From a bacterium (lineage in GTDB: Bacteria; Hydrothermota; UBA3073; JACQXS01; JAQTXJ01): 64,000 bases of DNA. Each line of letters opens with the position of its first letter. Within the stretch, counting starts at the first letter, position 1. Position numbers and translations under genes: made by a program. Under the pieces are notes generated by a model. It was given only the letters and a program-made list of their open reading frames with translations. It had not been told where the DNA came from and made no database searches. Location: the NCBI GenBank assembly GCA_028716385.1, contig JAQUPX010000006.1:1-64000 (forward strand), written 5' to 3'. Of this stretch, positions 24,487-32,963 are shown piece after piece.

Positions 24487-25770
24487 TTACTTCTTCCACT
24501 TCACTGAGAATTTTGCGGTCAATACTTTGTCCGTATTAAACAACCTTACTGCAATCCACATCGCTATTACTACAAAAACAACCATATACGCTATGCCAAA
24601 TAATACCATATGATAATCGTGAAAAATAAGAGACTTGGAGGCTAGCATCGGATACGTAAACGGTATCGCATAAACAAGAATTTTTAAACTTAAAGGCAAC
24701 GTCTCTATATCTTTGAACATTGATAACAAAAACGGAATAAAAACTAAAAGCATAATAGGATAAGTCATTGTCATCGCGCTTTTAGTATCCTGGGCGAATA
24801 CTCCCAGAATTATACACATAGATAACGCCGCGATAATAGCCAGAAACAAAGAAACTCCCAGCAACACGTACCCGAAAGGAGTAATGAATAACCCCAAATC
24901 TTTTAAGCTGGTTGACATTTCGGGAGAAGAAGTAAAAGGAGACATATAATACTTAAATCCAAACATATATATAATCGTCATTAAAAATCCCACAACGGCG
25001 GAACCGACCATTTTCCCGGCAATAATATATTCTCGTTTAACGGGCAAAGTCAAAAGAGTCTCAAGCGTCTTGTTTTCTTTTTCCATTCCCATAGAAGTCA
25101 TTACGAGCATTCCCGTATACATAATGACCATCATTATTATCAATGGAATCGTCGTAGATTGAGACATTACCAGCGCCGAAAGCACACCGGCGCTCTCGGG
25201 AATAGTTTTTTCTTTTAGTATCACAAAGTTTTTTGTATGTATCGGGTTTAATATGTCTTCGGGCTTTTTGTCGGGCATCTCTTTCTGGATAAAACTCGTC
25301 GTTATACTGTTGTTTAAAGTTTCGATTATTGACTCAACTCGTCCGCTTGAAATTGCTTCCTGCATACTTAACCCTTTTATTATTGAATATATCTCTATTT
25401 CTACTTTTTCCATTTTTTCTACTTTACCGGAAAACCCTTCAGGTATTACAAGAAGTATGTTTGAGTTTTGCCCCCTGGCTTCCTTTATGGCGGATTTAAC
25501 GTCTTTTGATTTTACAAAATCTATTTGAATGCCCTGTTCGTCGGCTATGCTTAAAATGTTTTGCAAATACGGATTGGAGTCTAAATTCAGGATACTTATT
25601 CTTGTTCTTGCTCCCTTTCCTGTACCTGTCCTTGTCGATTCTTCTTCCATATCGTTTGTTATCTTTCCCATAGAAACAAAAAACAATACCATAAAAGCCA
25701 GCGAGATAAGTAATTGTTTAGTCAACAATTCCGCAACTTCTTTTTTTACTATATTATAAAAATGTTTCAT
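24487..25770 (-). CDS. ABC-2 type exporter permease, NatB-like
   Basis: A 427-residue permease: an N-terminal helix ('LLISLAFMVLFFVSMGKIT'), a large extracytoplasmic domain ('TRISILNLDSNPYLQNILSIADEQGIQIDFVKSKDVKSAIKEARGQNSNILLVIPEGF'), then five or six helices including 'MSQSTTIPLIIMMVIMYTGMLVMTSMGMEKENKTLETLLTLPVKREYIIAGKMVGSAVVGF', the conserved ABC-2 coupling region. NatB homologues extrude Na+ or unknown substrates. The gene overlaps its ATPase by four bases. Substrate unknown. Confidence 0.88.
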   Translation of the reverse strand: MKHFYNIVKKEVAELLTKQLLISLAFMVLFFVSMGKITNDMEEESTRTGTGKGARTRISILNLDSNPYLQNILSIADEQGIQIDFVKSKDVKSAIKEARGQNSNILLVIPEGFSGKVEKMEKVEIEIYSIIKGLSMQEAISSGRVESIIETLNNSITTSFIQKEMPDKKPEDILNPIHTKNFVILKEKTIPESAGVLSALVMSQSTTIPLIIMMVIMYTGMLVMTSMGMEKENKTLETLLTLPVKREYIIAGKMVGSAVVGFLMTIIYMFGFKYYMSPFTSSPEMSTSLKDLGLFITPFGYVLLGVSLFLAIIAALSMCIILGVFAQDTKSAMTMTYPIMLLVFIPFLLSMFKDIETLPLSLKILVYAIPFTYPMLASKSLIFHDYHMVLFGIAYMVVFVVIAMWIAVRLFNTDKVLTAKFSVKWKK

Positions 25771-26474
25771 ACTATGGCTTTCAAAAATACTTCCTCGATA
25801 TTGTTTACGTTATGTTTTATTTTTAATTCCTGCGGAGTTCCGGTTTCTACTATCATACCGTTATTTATTAATGCAATCCTGTCGCATAGAAATTCTACTT
25901 CTAACATATTATGCGAAGACAACAAAATAGTCGTTCCCGATTTAACAAAATCTTTTATTATTTCTCTTATGCCTTTGGAGTTTATGACATCCAGCCCGGA
26001 CGTTGGCTCATCCAGAATGGCTAATTTCGGGCTCATCATTAAAGCTCTTGCGACAAGCAGTTTTCGAGTCATCCCTTTACTGTACGTGCTGACTTTATCT
26101 TTTATCCTATCTCCTAATTGCGCTATTTCGAAACCTTTTTTCAACATTGTCTTATCGGAGTAAAACCCTGCTATGAATTCCAGATACCCTTTACCTGACA
26201 GGTTTTTATATGCCCCTGCTTCTTCCGGCAAATAGCTTATTATTTTTCTAATTTCGGGCGCTTTTTTAGAAACGTCGCAGTCAAAGACTTTCACGCTTCC
26301 GGAAGTTACCTGCAAAAGTGTGGAAATAATTCTCAGGGAAGTTGTTTTGCCTGCGCCGTTAGGACCAATCAATCCGAATATTTCTCCTGCCCGGACATTA
26401 AAAGAAATGCCCTTAAGCGCTTCTATTTTCCCATAACTTTTTATTAAGCTGGTAACTTCTATTGCATTTTCCAT
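25767..26474 (-). CDS. ABC transporter ATP-binding protein, NatA-like
   Basis: A 235-residue ATPase with Walker A 'GLIGPNGAGKTTSLRII', Q-loop 'ISYLPEEAGAYKNLSG', a variant signature 'YSKGMTRKLLVARALM' (the LSGGQ position reads YSKGM, common in NatA-type exporters), Walker B 'LAILDEPTSGLDVI' and switch His in 'LLSSHNMLEV'. It forms a transporter with the overlapping permease gene downstream. Its function follows the permease and the substrate is unknown. Confidence 0.93.
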   Translation of the reverse strand: MENAIEVTSLIKSYGKIEALKGISFNVRAGEIFGLIGPNGAGKTTSLRIISTLLQVTSGSVKVFDCDVSKKAPEIRKIISYLPEEAGAYKNLSGKGYLEFIAGFYSDKTMLKKGFEIAQLGDRIKDKVSTYSKGMTRKLLVARALMMSPKLAILDEPTSGLDVINSKGIREIIKDFVKSGTTILLSSHNMLEVEFLCDRIALINNGMIVETGTPQELKIKHNVNNIEEVFLKAIV

Positions 26475-26657
26475 TTATAAACGAACTATACCTAGATTAA
26501 AAATATTATCAAGTAAAAAATTAACAATATTTTGACTTTTAATCATTTTACTTTAACAAGCTTTTGCTTGCCTAAAAAACCTTGACAATAAGTCCTGTAT
26601 AATGTACCTTATCCTTATAATAGTTTTGATTATAAAATATAACAAGGAGGAATGTTT

Positions 26658-26717
26658 ATGAAGCAGATACAGAGGTTTGTATTTTTGATAATTGATTGCA
26701 AAAAGGAGGCAATATGA
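26658..26717 (+). CDS. Possible 19-residue leader peptide coupled to the next gene
   Basis: ATG 26658 follows AAGGAGG (26644-26650) at a 7-nt spacing and encodes 'MKQIQRFVFLIIDCKKEAI'. The TGA overlaps the ATG of the exported protein at 26714 (ATATGA), and the second AAAGGAGG lies inside its last codons. The arrangement suggests translational coupling. Too short to recognise; could be a chance ORF. Confidence 0.4.
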   Translation: MKQIQRFVFLIIDCKKEAI

Positions 26718-27763
26718 AAAGAGTAGCTTTTGTTTTAAGTTTAGTGGCACCGGTATTAGTATTCGCCCAGATACAAATAAATTCATCAGAGATTCCCGGC
26801 ACCGTAGGAAAAAATTGGTGGTCAGACATTAATACTTCCTCTACATTTGATGTTGGAACGGCAGGCGCATCAAAAACATGGAACTTCACTTCTCAAAGTA
26901 CCGGAAGCGATAGTAATTTAAATATTATTACAGCTAAAACCAGCGCTCCGTTCAAGGATTCTTTAGCGGCTTCTAATTGTGTTTGGCGTACTGTAAATTC
27001 TAGCGCTACTGATTCAAATTTCTCATACTACAGGTTAGTTTCGGACTCTTTTAATTTATTAGGAGAAGCTCTGAACGTTGGCGGAGAATTTAAGTTTCTA
27101 CGATTTACTCCGGCTGCCCGTATGGCATTGCCGCTTTCCTATGGAGCCCAATGGACAACGAATGTAAATACAAATGTTACTTATATGAGCTATCAGGCAA
27201 CTCTGAATATAATAGCCCATCTTAATGTAGATGCGTACGGACAGATTCAAACTCCTTATAAAACTTTTGATTGTTTAAGAGTTAAAGAATACGATACGCT
27301 CTTAGTAATATTTATGAGTAGTGTGGTGGCCGAGAGCACAAAAATTGTTTATAGTTTCTGGGCAGAGAATTATGGTGTAGTAACGAAAATTACCAGCAAT
27401 TATAGTGAAACCAACCCTAACTTTACTACAGGGACTCTTGAAAGAATGATTAGTTCCAACATCGGTATCGAAGAAAAAAATACGTCCGCACAGAAAACAG
27501 TTAGTCTTTATCCTAACCCGTCCTACAATAACGTAAATATAAAATACTCTCTTCCAAAATGTGGCAACGTAAGCTTGAAAATCTATGACATAACCGGAAA
27601 CCTTGTCCGCACATTAGTTGATAATTCACAATCTGTGGGCGAACATACTACACTGTGGAATGGGAAAAATACCAATGGGACAAAAGTTCCCGCAGGGATT
27701 TATTTCTATGAGTTAAACACAACCACCGACAAGATAAGAAATAAGATAATCCTTCTGAAATAA
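26714..27763 (+). CDS. Exported protein with C-terminal sorting domain
   Basis: Start corrected from the ORF-track 26696 (TTG) to ATG 26714, which has AAAAGGAGG upstream. It gives a 349-residue protein with signal peptide 'RVAFVLSLVAPVLVFAQ', a ~240-residue beta-rich body of unknown fold ('STFDVGTAGASKTWNFTSQSTGSDSNLNIITAKTSAPF'), and a canonical FlgD-like/Por sorting domain ('LYPNPSYNNVNIKYSLPKCGNVSLKIYDITGNLVRTLV...WNGKNTNGTKVPAGIYFYEL'). The body resembles secreted proteins of uncertain role in FCB bacteria. Probably on the surface or in the medium. Confidence 0.82.
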   Translation: MKRVAFVLSLVAPVLVFAQIQINSSEIPGTVGKNWWSDINTSSTFDVGTAGASKTWNFTSQSTGSDSNLNIITAKTSAPFKDSLAASNCVWRTVNSSATDSNFSYYRLVSDSFNLLGEALNVGGEFKFLRFTPAARMALPLSYGAQWTTNVNTNVTYMSYQATLNIIAHLNVDAYGQIQTPYKTFDCLRVKEYDTLLVIFMSSVVAESTKIVYSFWAENYGVVTKITSNYSETNPNFTTGTLERMISSNIGIEEKNTSAQKTVSLYPNPSYNNVNIKYSLPKCGNVSLKIYDITGNLVRTLVDNSQSVGEHTTLWNGKNTNGTKVPAGIYFYELNTTTDKIRNKIILLK

Positions 27764-27781
27764 GCAATTTTATTAGTGTAC

Positions 27782-27820
27782 AAACCCCTTTACCTAAAAA
27801 AAGGTAAGGGGGTTTTATTT
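27782..27820 (+). terminator. Rho-independent terminator
   Basis: AACCCCTTTACCT and AGGTAAGGGGGTT pair around an A-rich loop and are followed by TTTATTTT, 19 nt after the exported protein's stop codon. The inner TTTACCT/AGGTAA segment also occurs as a small hairpin near 8934. Confidence 0.8.
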
Positions 27821-27938
27821 TCAAAGCTCTATTCACGCAAACGGCTCGCCCAACAAACTGTCAGAAAGACAAGATGTTAAAATAAAAGTTCTCCTGCTAA
27901 ATTATAAAAAAAGAAGCATACTTCAAAAGTTTTTGGGC

Positions 27939-27969
27939 TTGACTTTTTATAAATAAGAATACATATATA
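27939..27969 (+). promoter_or_regulatory. Promoter of the Kelch-repeat exported protein
   Basis: TTGACT (27939-27944) is followed after 19 bp by TATATA (27964-27969). The predicted start leaves a short leader that contains AGGAGGGG before ATG 28022. Confidence 0.45.
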
Positions 27970-28021
27970 TATAATTGATGTACCCAATAAATAATAAAAC
28001 AATATCGTAACAGGAGGGGAA

Positions 28022-30736
28022 ATGAGAAAAATTATTAATTTATTAGTATTTTCTTCTTTAATATTCTTGTTTAGCTTTACAATAGAAGGCGGGAGATGGA
28101 GCAGAACCGGAAACAGAGCTACGTGGTCTATGGGATACAGCGGAGCCCTACTCACAAACGGAAAAGTAGTAATCGAAGGAGTAAAATGGACTGCAGAATA
28201 CGAGGTGTTTGACCCTTCAACAGGATTATGGACGGCAAAATCTCTTTCGGGTTTAACCGACCATTATGCCGGGATATTACTGCCAAACGGCAAAGTATTA
28301 CAAACCGCACCCGCAAACGCCCTCCACCTTTATGACCCGACAAACGATAGTTGGGGGTCATCCGGGACTTCTTTCACGGCAGCAACAAAGAACAATGTCA
28401 CTTTACTTAAAAATAACAAAGTCCTTCTAATTGGGACTTCAGTTTGTTATCTTTATGATTATTCTACCGATGCGGTAGCCTCAACAGGAAACGTTAGCGA
28501 TATTAATAATGGGACGGAAACATTACTTCCCACTGGCGAAGTGCTTGTAATTAAAAACACGTTCGCCAGCACTTATAATCCAACGACAGGCGTATGGACT
28601 ACAGCTCCGTTGCCCGCAAAAAGCAGGTTTTGCCATACGGCTATTTTATTGCCGCCGCCATTAAGCAAAGTATTGGTTGCGGGAGGAACTAGCGCCGGAG
28701 TTACTTGTGAGCTTTTCGACCCGGTATCAAAAACATGGGCAACTACCGGAAACTTGCTTTACGGGCCAAGAGTTATATCGGAATCCGTTCTATTGCCTTC
28801 GGGAAAAGTTCTAATGATAAGTTCGGACCCGGATAATGGAGGAGCAGCTTCTGCTTCACTTACCTGTGAACTTTATAACCCGGATTCGGCAGGTACATGG
28901 GCATTAGCAGATAGTCTTATCCCGCCAATATCTACATTTGGCGCGGCAAGCCATAATTCCGCATTTATACTTCAAACCGGTAAAGTTCTATTAGCCGGTT
29001 GCGGGAAAGGCTCCGCATCAAATCCATCTCCGGCTTCTCTAATCTATGACCCGTCAGATGGAGTATTCACGGCAAGACCGTCGTTAAATTACGCAAGAGC
29101 CGCACATACAACAACCCCTCTTCCCATCGTTCACACGAGTAATTGCAGCACTAATGTCCTCATCGTCGGCGGAGAGAACTCAAGCGGGGCAATGAAAAAA
29201 TGCGAATTATATAATTACAGAAAAAAAACGGTTGGAGTTACGGGAGACTTGAACACGGAAAGAAGTAACCATACGGCAGTTTTAACGTCATCCGGATTAG
29301 TCCTTGTTACGGGCGGGAAAAATACTTCAGGAACTCTAAAATCCTGCGAAACTTTCGATGTAAATACGGAATTGTGGACAAGTGCTACCGATATGACGAA
29401 TTCACGATTTGACCATAGCGCTACCTTATTAACAAACGGCACTAATGTCCTTGTAACCGGTGGAGAAAACGCAGGCAGTTATATTGCAAGCTGTGAAACA
29501 TACAACGGAACAAACTGGTCCAGCGCCGGAAATATGAGCACCCCGAGAGCAAGACATTCAGCCGTACTGCTTTTTGATGGAAAAATACTTGTTATTGGCG
29601 GCCAAACTACGGGAGGAACGGCAACTAATAGCTGTGAACTATGGGATGGAACGAGCTGGTCGGCAGCCGCAAACTTAAATACTGCAAGATACTGGCACGC
29701 CGCAATACTTTTACAATCAGGCAAAGTCCTTGTAACAGGAGGAACCGGCAACGGGACAACGGCGCTTGCAAGTTGTGAAATTTATGACCCGGTTGCAAAT
29801 ACATGGACACAAGAAGCGAGTTTAAATCAGGCTCGTTACCAGCATAATTCTACGCTTCTTTATTCCGGACTTGTTCTTTCAACGGGAGGTTTTGACGGGA
29901 CAACTTACACTTCCAGCGCAGAAATTTGGGACCCGGCAGCAGAATTTGACACATCTTCAAATACACATAGGTGGAAAATTACTGCTCAACTTCCCACGGC
30001 AAGAGCTTATCATTCATCCGTTCTTGTTACCGACTTACAACCGTACATCCTTGTAATTGGAGGGAAAAACGGAAGCTATGTCAATGCAATAGAAGAATAT
30101 GATGTCGGGCTTGGTTACCAGAGAGACTGGCAACCTGCGATAACAAGCTCTCCTTCAGTAACTCCCATAACTTCTCCTATGACTATAAACGGAACGTTAT
30201 TCCGCGGAGTGTCTGAAGCAGACGGGGGAAATTATTGTCATATTACTTCAAACGACCACCCGATAGTATCTATTGTCAGGGTAGGAGGAGGCAACTGGCA
30301 ATCTAACGGAGGCGGAGATATGCTTTATACGCCGAACAGCAGTTTATGGAGCGAAACAAGTACGACAATTAATCCGCCTGTTGGTTTTGCACAAGGGTAT
30401 TATAGATTATGGGTTATAGCAAATGGTATTCCGTCTAAATGGTATGAAGGATGCGCCACAGGAACTGAAGAAAAATCAAACATCAAAACCCCTTCGACTA
30501 CGCTCAGGGCAAGTCAAAATCCTTTTTCTAAATCAACAACTATCAGTTATAATATTGGTAAAAATGTAGGGTCCGTCTCAGGCGGATTTAGCCTCGCGAT
30601 TTACGATATTGCAGGAAAATTAGTAGAAGAGACTAAAGATAATATCATAGGGGAAAACCTGAAAACAGGTATTTACTTTGTGAAAATAGATGGGTATAAA
30701 CCGATAAAAGTGGTTAAGCTGTCTTGCATACGATAA
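28022..30736 (+). CDS. Exported Kelch-repeat beta-propeller protein with sorting domain
   Basis: A 904-residue protein: signal peptide ('INLLVFSSLIFLFSFTIEG'), then a long series of Kelch/galactose-oxidase-type blades of about 50 residues each ending in '(A/T)ILLxSGKVLVTGGxxxxG...CExYDPxxxxW', a galactose-oxidase-like C-terminal beta-sandwich ('WQPAITSSPSVTPITSPMTINGTLFRGVSEADGGNYCHITSNDHPIVSIVRVG'), and a Por-type sorting domain ('SQNPFSKSTTISYNI...LAIYDIAGKLVEETKDN...GIYFVKIDGYKP'). The copper-ligand set of galactose oxidase is not evident, so enzymatic function is doubtful; a surface or adhesive role is possible. Two dispersed repeats are built in frame into the sorting domain. Confidence 0.85.
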   Translation: MRKIINLLVFSSLIFLFSFTIEGGRWSRTGNRATWSMGYSGALLTNGKVVIEGVKWTAEYEVFDPSTGLWTAKSLSGLTDHYAGILLPNGKVLQTAPANALHLYDPTNDSWGSSGTSFTAATKNNVTLLKNNKVLLIGTSVCYLYDYSTDAVASTGNVSDINNGTETLLPTGEVLVIKNTFASTYNPTTGVWTTAPLPAKSRFCHTAILLPPPLSKVLVAGGTSAGVTCELFDPVSKTWATTGNLLYGPRVISESVLLPSGKVLMISSDPDNGGAASASLTCELYNPDSAGTWALADSLIPPISTFGAASHNSAFILQTGKVLLAGCGKGSASNPSPASLIYDPSDGVFTARPSLNYARAAHTTTPLPIVHTSNCSTNVLIVGGENSSGAMKKCELYNYRKKTVGVTGDLNTERSNHTAVLTSSGLVLVTGGKNTSGTLKSCETFDVNTELWTSATDMTNSRFDHSATLLTNGTNVLVTGGENAGSYIASCETYNGTNWSSAGNMSTPRARHSAVLLFDGKILVIGGQTTGGTATNSCELWDGTSWSAAANLNTARYWHAAILLQSGKVLVTGGTGNGTTALASCEIYDPVANTWTQEASLNQARYQHNSTLLYSGLVLSTGGFDGTTYTSSAEIWDPAAEFDTSSNTHRWKITAQLPTARAYHSSVLVTDLQPYILVIGGKNGSYVNAIEEYDVGLGYQRDWQPAITSSPSVTPITSPMTINGTLFRGVSEADGGNYCHITSNDHPIVSIVRVGGGNWQSNGGGDMLYTPNSSLWSETSTTINPPVGFAQGYYRLWVIANGIPSKWYEGCATGTEEKSNIKTPSTTLRASQNPFSKSTTISYNIGKNVGSVSGGFSLAIYDIAGKLVEETKDNIIGENLKTGIYFVKIDGYKPIKVVKLSCIR
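30490..30509. repeat. Dispersed repeat CCCTTCGACTACGCTCAGGG inside a coding sequence
   Basis: It encodes 'PSTTLRAS' at the head of the Kelch protein's sorting domain. Similar CTTCGACTACGCTCAGG sequences are common interspersed repeats in environmental bacterial genomes as I recall them; only one copy is in this window. Confidence 0.45.
30572..30586. repeat. Short palindromic repeat TCCGTCTCAGGCGGA within a coding sequence
   Basis: Identical to the copy at 2683. It is translated as 'SVSGG' inside the Kelch protein's sorting domain, where the family normally has a short loop. Confidence 0.65.
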
Positions 30737-30761
30737 ACAATACGAAAGAATCAAAAATTAG

Positions 30762-30790
30762 TTGACACTATATTATAAGTAAAGTAAATA
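30762..30790 (+). promoter_or_regulatory. Promoter of bioY
   Basis: TTGACA (30762-30767), a 17-bp spacer and TAAATA (30785-30790) lie 35 bp upstream of the ATG, which has GGGAGG before it. I saw no clear BirA/BioR operator. Confidence 0.6.
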
Positions 30791-30825
30791 AGAAGATAAT
30801 CAAATAATAATTTTCGGGAGGATAA

Positions 30826-31467
30826 ATGGAAAACGTATTAGTAAATAGATGGTTGCAAACAAGATATGCATTTTTTCACTGGAGACAGGAATTAAGCTCG
30901 ACAAAAAAACTCTATCTGGCAATTGGTATGGCAGGAATTACGGGACTGATGGCTCAAATATACATACCTCTTCCTTTCACGCCCGTGCCGATTACAGGAC
31001 AGGTTTTCGGCGCACTCCTGAGCGGTATAATATGTGGCGGTTTGTTCGGCGCCATAAGCCAGGGGATTTATTTATGCCTTGGAATTCTTGGTTTACCCTG
31101 GTTCGCAGGCGCAAAAGGCGGATTGAACATTATAGGCGACCCGACGATAGGTTATCTTATAGGATTTATCTTCTCTGCTTTTATCATTGGTAAACTCACG
31201 GACAGAAAAATCGGGAACAGAAAATTCTTATCCCAATTCGGCTTAATGATAATCGGCGTACTAATAATCTACGGCTTCGGAGCAATGGGGCTTGCGGTTG
31301 TTATTCATTCCGGGTTGAAAGAAACATTGTTAAAAGGAGTAATTCCTTTTATCGGTGTGGATTTAATCAAATCCTGTTTCGCAGCAGGAATTAGTTCAAG
31401 CATATTACCTAAAGCTTCATATAATGAAGAAGTAGACAAGAACCTATATTCTTCTAACAAATATTAA
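30826..31467 (+). CDS. bioY: Biotin transporter S-component BioY
   Basis: A 213-residue membrane protein with six helices and the BioY signature 'AQIYIPLPFTPVPITGQVFGALLSGIICGG', followed by 'LCLGILGLPWFAGAKGGLNIIGDPTIGYLIGFIFSAFIIGKL'. BioY binds biotin with high affinity and either works with the energy-coupling module EcfAT or alone; no Ecf genes are here, so the coupling proteins would be elsewhere. The extended N-terminus (about 20 residues before the first helix) is a little longer than usual. Its TAA stop overlaps the likely start of the DUF1284 gene. Confidence 0.95.
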   Translation: MENVLVNRWLQTRYAFFHWRQELSSTKKLYLAIGMAGITGLMAQIYIPLPFTPVPITGQVFGALLSGIICGGLFGAISQGIYLCLGILGLPWFAGAKGGLNIIGDPTIGYLIGFIFSAFIIGKLTDRKIGNRKFLSQFGLMIIGVLIIYGFGAMGLAVVIHSGLKETLLKGVIPFIGVDLIKSCFAAGISSSILPKASYNEEVDKNLYSSNKY

Positions 31468-31849
31468 CACTCCTGACGCTATCAAATTAAGAGGACACCA
31501 TCTCTTATGCACACAGGGATTCCAGGGGTACGGGTACGACAAAAGTTTTACGGATAATATGAAACAGGTAGTAAATAAGTTAAACACATCCGATAATTTA
31601 TGGATAAAGATAACGGATACTTGCGATGAAATTTGCGTTAAATGTCCCAACAGCAACGGAGAAGAATGCTCAAAAGACCATATAAAAACAATGGATTCAA
31701 TCATTCTGAAAGAGTTAAAGCTTACCCCGGGAGACAGGTTAAAAAAGGAAGATGTGTTTACAACAATAAAAAAACATTCACAAAAATTACAGAAGGTTTG
31801 CAAAGGATGTGAATGGCAACAAGTGTGTTTGTTTTATAACAATCCCTAA
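31463..31849 (+). CDS. DUF1284 family Cys-rich protein, probable ATT start
   Basis: The ORF track begins at ATG 31559, but that removes the family's N-terminal motif. In the same frame the sequence upstream reads 'INTPDAIKLRGHHLLCTQGFQGYGYDKSFTDN', and LRGHHLLC...GFQGYGY is diagnostic of DUF1284. No ATG, GTG or TTG exists before it; the frame opens after a TAG near 31433. The best start is ATT 31463, overlapping the bioY stop (ATTAA), giving 128 residues. Cysteines in 'CDEICVKCPN', 'EECSKD' and 'CKGCEWQQVCLF' suggest an iron-sulfur or zinc site. Function of the family unknown; here it is translationally coupled to biotin uptake. Confidence 0.75.
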   Translation: MNTPDAIKLRGHHLLCTQGFQGYGYDKSFTDNMKQVVNKLNTSDNLWIKITDTCDEICVKCPNSNGEECSKDHIKTMDSIILKELKLTPGDRLKKEDVFTTIKKHSQKLQKVCKGCEWQQVCLFYNNP

Positions 31850-31882
31850 TCCGTCCGCCTGAGGCGGAGCGGAAAGGGCTTG
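31842..31882. repeat. Repeat ATCCCTAATCC-[palindrome]-GGAAAGGGCTTG, with TCCGCCTGAGGCGGA core
   Basis: The flanks ATCCCTAATCC and GGAAAGGGCTTG recur, in opposite orientation, at 44381-44412 around a different core. Here the core contains the perfect palindrome TCCGCCTGAGGCGGA (31854-31868). It sits between the DUF1284 gene and a lipoprotein gene and overlaps the DUF1284 stop region. Confidence 0.75.
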
Positions 31883-31903
31883 TTAAAAGGAGGAAGGGGA
31901 AAA

Positions 31904-32902
31904 ATGAAAAGATGTTTTTTTGCCGCTGTATTAGCGGTATTCGTTTGTGGCTGCGCAAGTACTTATATGACTGCCGGCAAAGTATATGTCCAGAAAGAAG
32001 AGTACGAGAAAGCCATAGAACAATTCAATATCCAACTGGAGCAAAACCCTAACGATGGAGATGCATTATGGTGGCTTGGATGTGTTTATTCATATAAAAA
32101 AGATTTTGAAAAAGCTTGCGGGTATTTTGACAAGCTGAGAGAAACTGCTCCGGAAAAGGCAGAGTTAACAAAAGAGAAATATTTTTTATGGACTGTTTAT
32201 TATAATGCAGGACTTGACGCGTTAAAAAAAGAAACTTTTGAAATCGCCAAAAAAAGATTTGGAACGGCAACATTAGTTGAACCGGATTCTGCAAGCGCAT
32301 ATATCAATTTAGCTCAAGCATACTCAAAAACAGGCAATGAAGATTCTATGGTCCTTTGTTACGAAAAGGCAAGCAAAGTTGCACCTAAAAATCCTGACAT
32401 ATGTATGGACCTTGCCATATACTACAATAAAGAGAAGAATTATGATAAAGCTATGGAACAACTCAAAAAAGCGTTAGAAATAAGTCCTAAAAATGCTGAA
32501 ATACTCTATCGCCTTGGTGTTACATATTATCTAAAAGAAGACTATTCCAACTCGGAAAGTTTCTTTAATGAAACAATCAAACAGGATTCTACTTATGCAG
32601 ATGCCTATTTTAACCTCAGCGCTTCTTTGGTTAAAGAGAAAAAATTCAAACCGGCAATAGATGTGCTGCAAAAATACTTAATCTCCAAACCCACGGATAC
32701 GGAAGCCTTATCTAATTTAGGAGAATTATATCTTTTAAACCAGGAGTATAAACTTGCAGTTGATACATATACAAAACTTATTGCAATAGACTCTTCCAAC
32801 CCCTTGTATTATGAAAACAGAGCAAACGCTTATTGGAAAATAGGTGATAAAGAAAAGAATAGCGCTGATATGAAAAAAGCTCAGGAATTACAAAAGAAAT
32901 AA
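31904..32902 (+). CDS. TPR-repeat lipoprotein
   Basis: The start is moved from 31880 to ATG 31904, which follows AAGGAGGAAGGGG and gives a clean lipoprotein signal: 'KRCFFAAVLAVFVCGCAS', with Cys after 'VCG' as lipid-attachment residue. The 332-residue protein consists of about eight tetratricopeptide repeats ('AYINLAQAYSKTGNEDSMVLCYEKASKVAPKNPDICMDLAIYYNKEKNYDKAMEQLKKALEISPKNAEILYRLGVTYYLKEDYSNSESFFNETIKQD'). Such proteins scaffold envelope complexes; the partner is unknown. Confidence 0.9.
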   Translation: MKRCFFAAVLAVFVCGCASTYMTAGKVYVQKEEYEKAIEQFNIQLEQNPNDGDALWWLGCVYSYKKDFEKACGYFDKLRETAPEKAELTKEKYFLWTVYYNAGLDALKKETFEIAKKRFGTATLVEPDSASAYINLAQAYSKTGNEDSMVLCYEKASKVAPKNPDICMDLAIYYNKEKNYDKAMEQLKKALEISPKNAEILYRLGVTYYLKEDYSNSESFFNETIKQDSTYADAYFNLSASLVKEKKFKPAIDVLQKYLISKPTDTEALSNLGELYLLNQEYKLAVDTYTKLIAIDSSNPLYYENRANAYWKIGDKEKNSADMKKAQELQKK

Positions 32903-32912
32903 ATCTTGCGGG

Positions 32913-32963
32913 AAAAAAAAAGAGCTAAATAAAACTTATATTGTTTTATTTAGCTCTTTTTTT
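32913..32963. terminator. Bidirectional terminator between convergent genes
   Basis: AAAAAAAGAGCTAAATAAAAC, loop TTATATT, GTTTTATTTAGCTCTTTTTTT: a perfect ~21-bp stem with A/T-runs on both sides. It serves the TPR lipoprotein on the plus strand and pheT on the minus strand. Confidence 0.93.

Noticed and set aside
26570-26610. Sigma-70 promoter TTGACA...TATAAT before the exported protein at 26714
   Set aside because: Both boxes match well but are only 10 bp apart, too close for a working promoter; another -35 could not be fixed.
31559-31849. DUF1284 gene starting at ATG 31559 as in the ORF track
   Set aside because: That start would delete the family's defining N-terminal LRGHHLLC motif, which is present in frame upstream.
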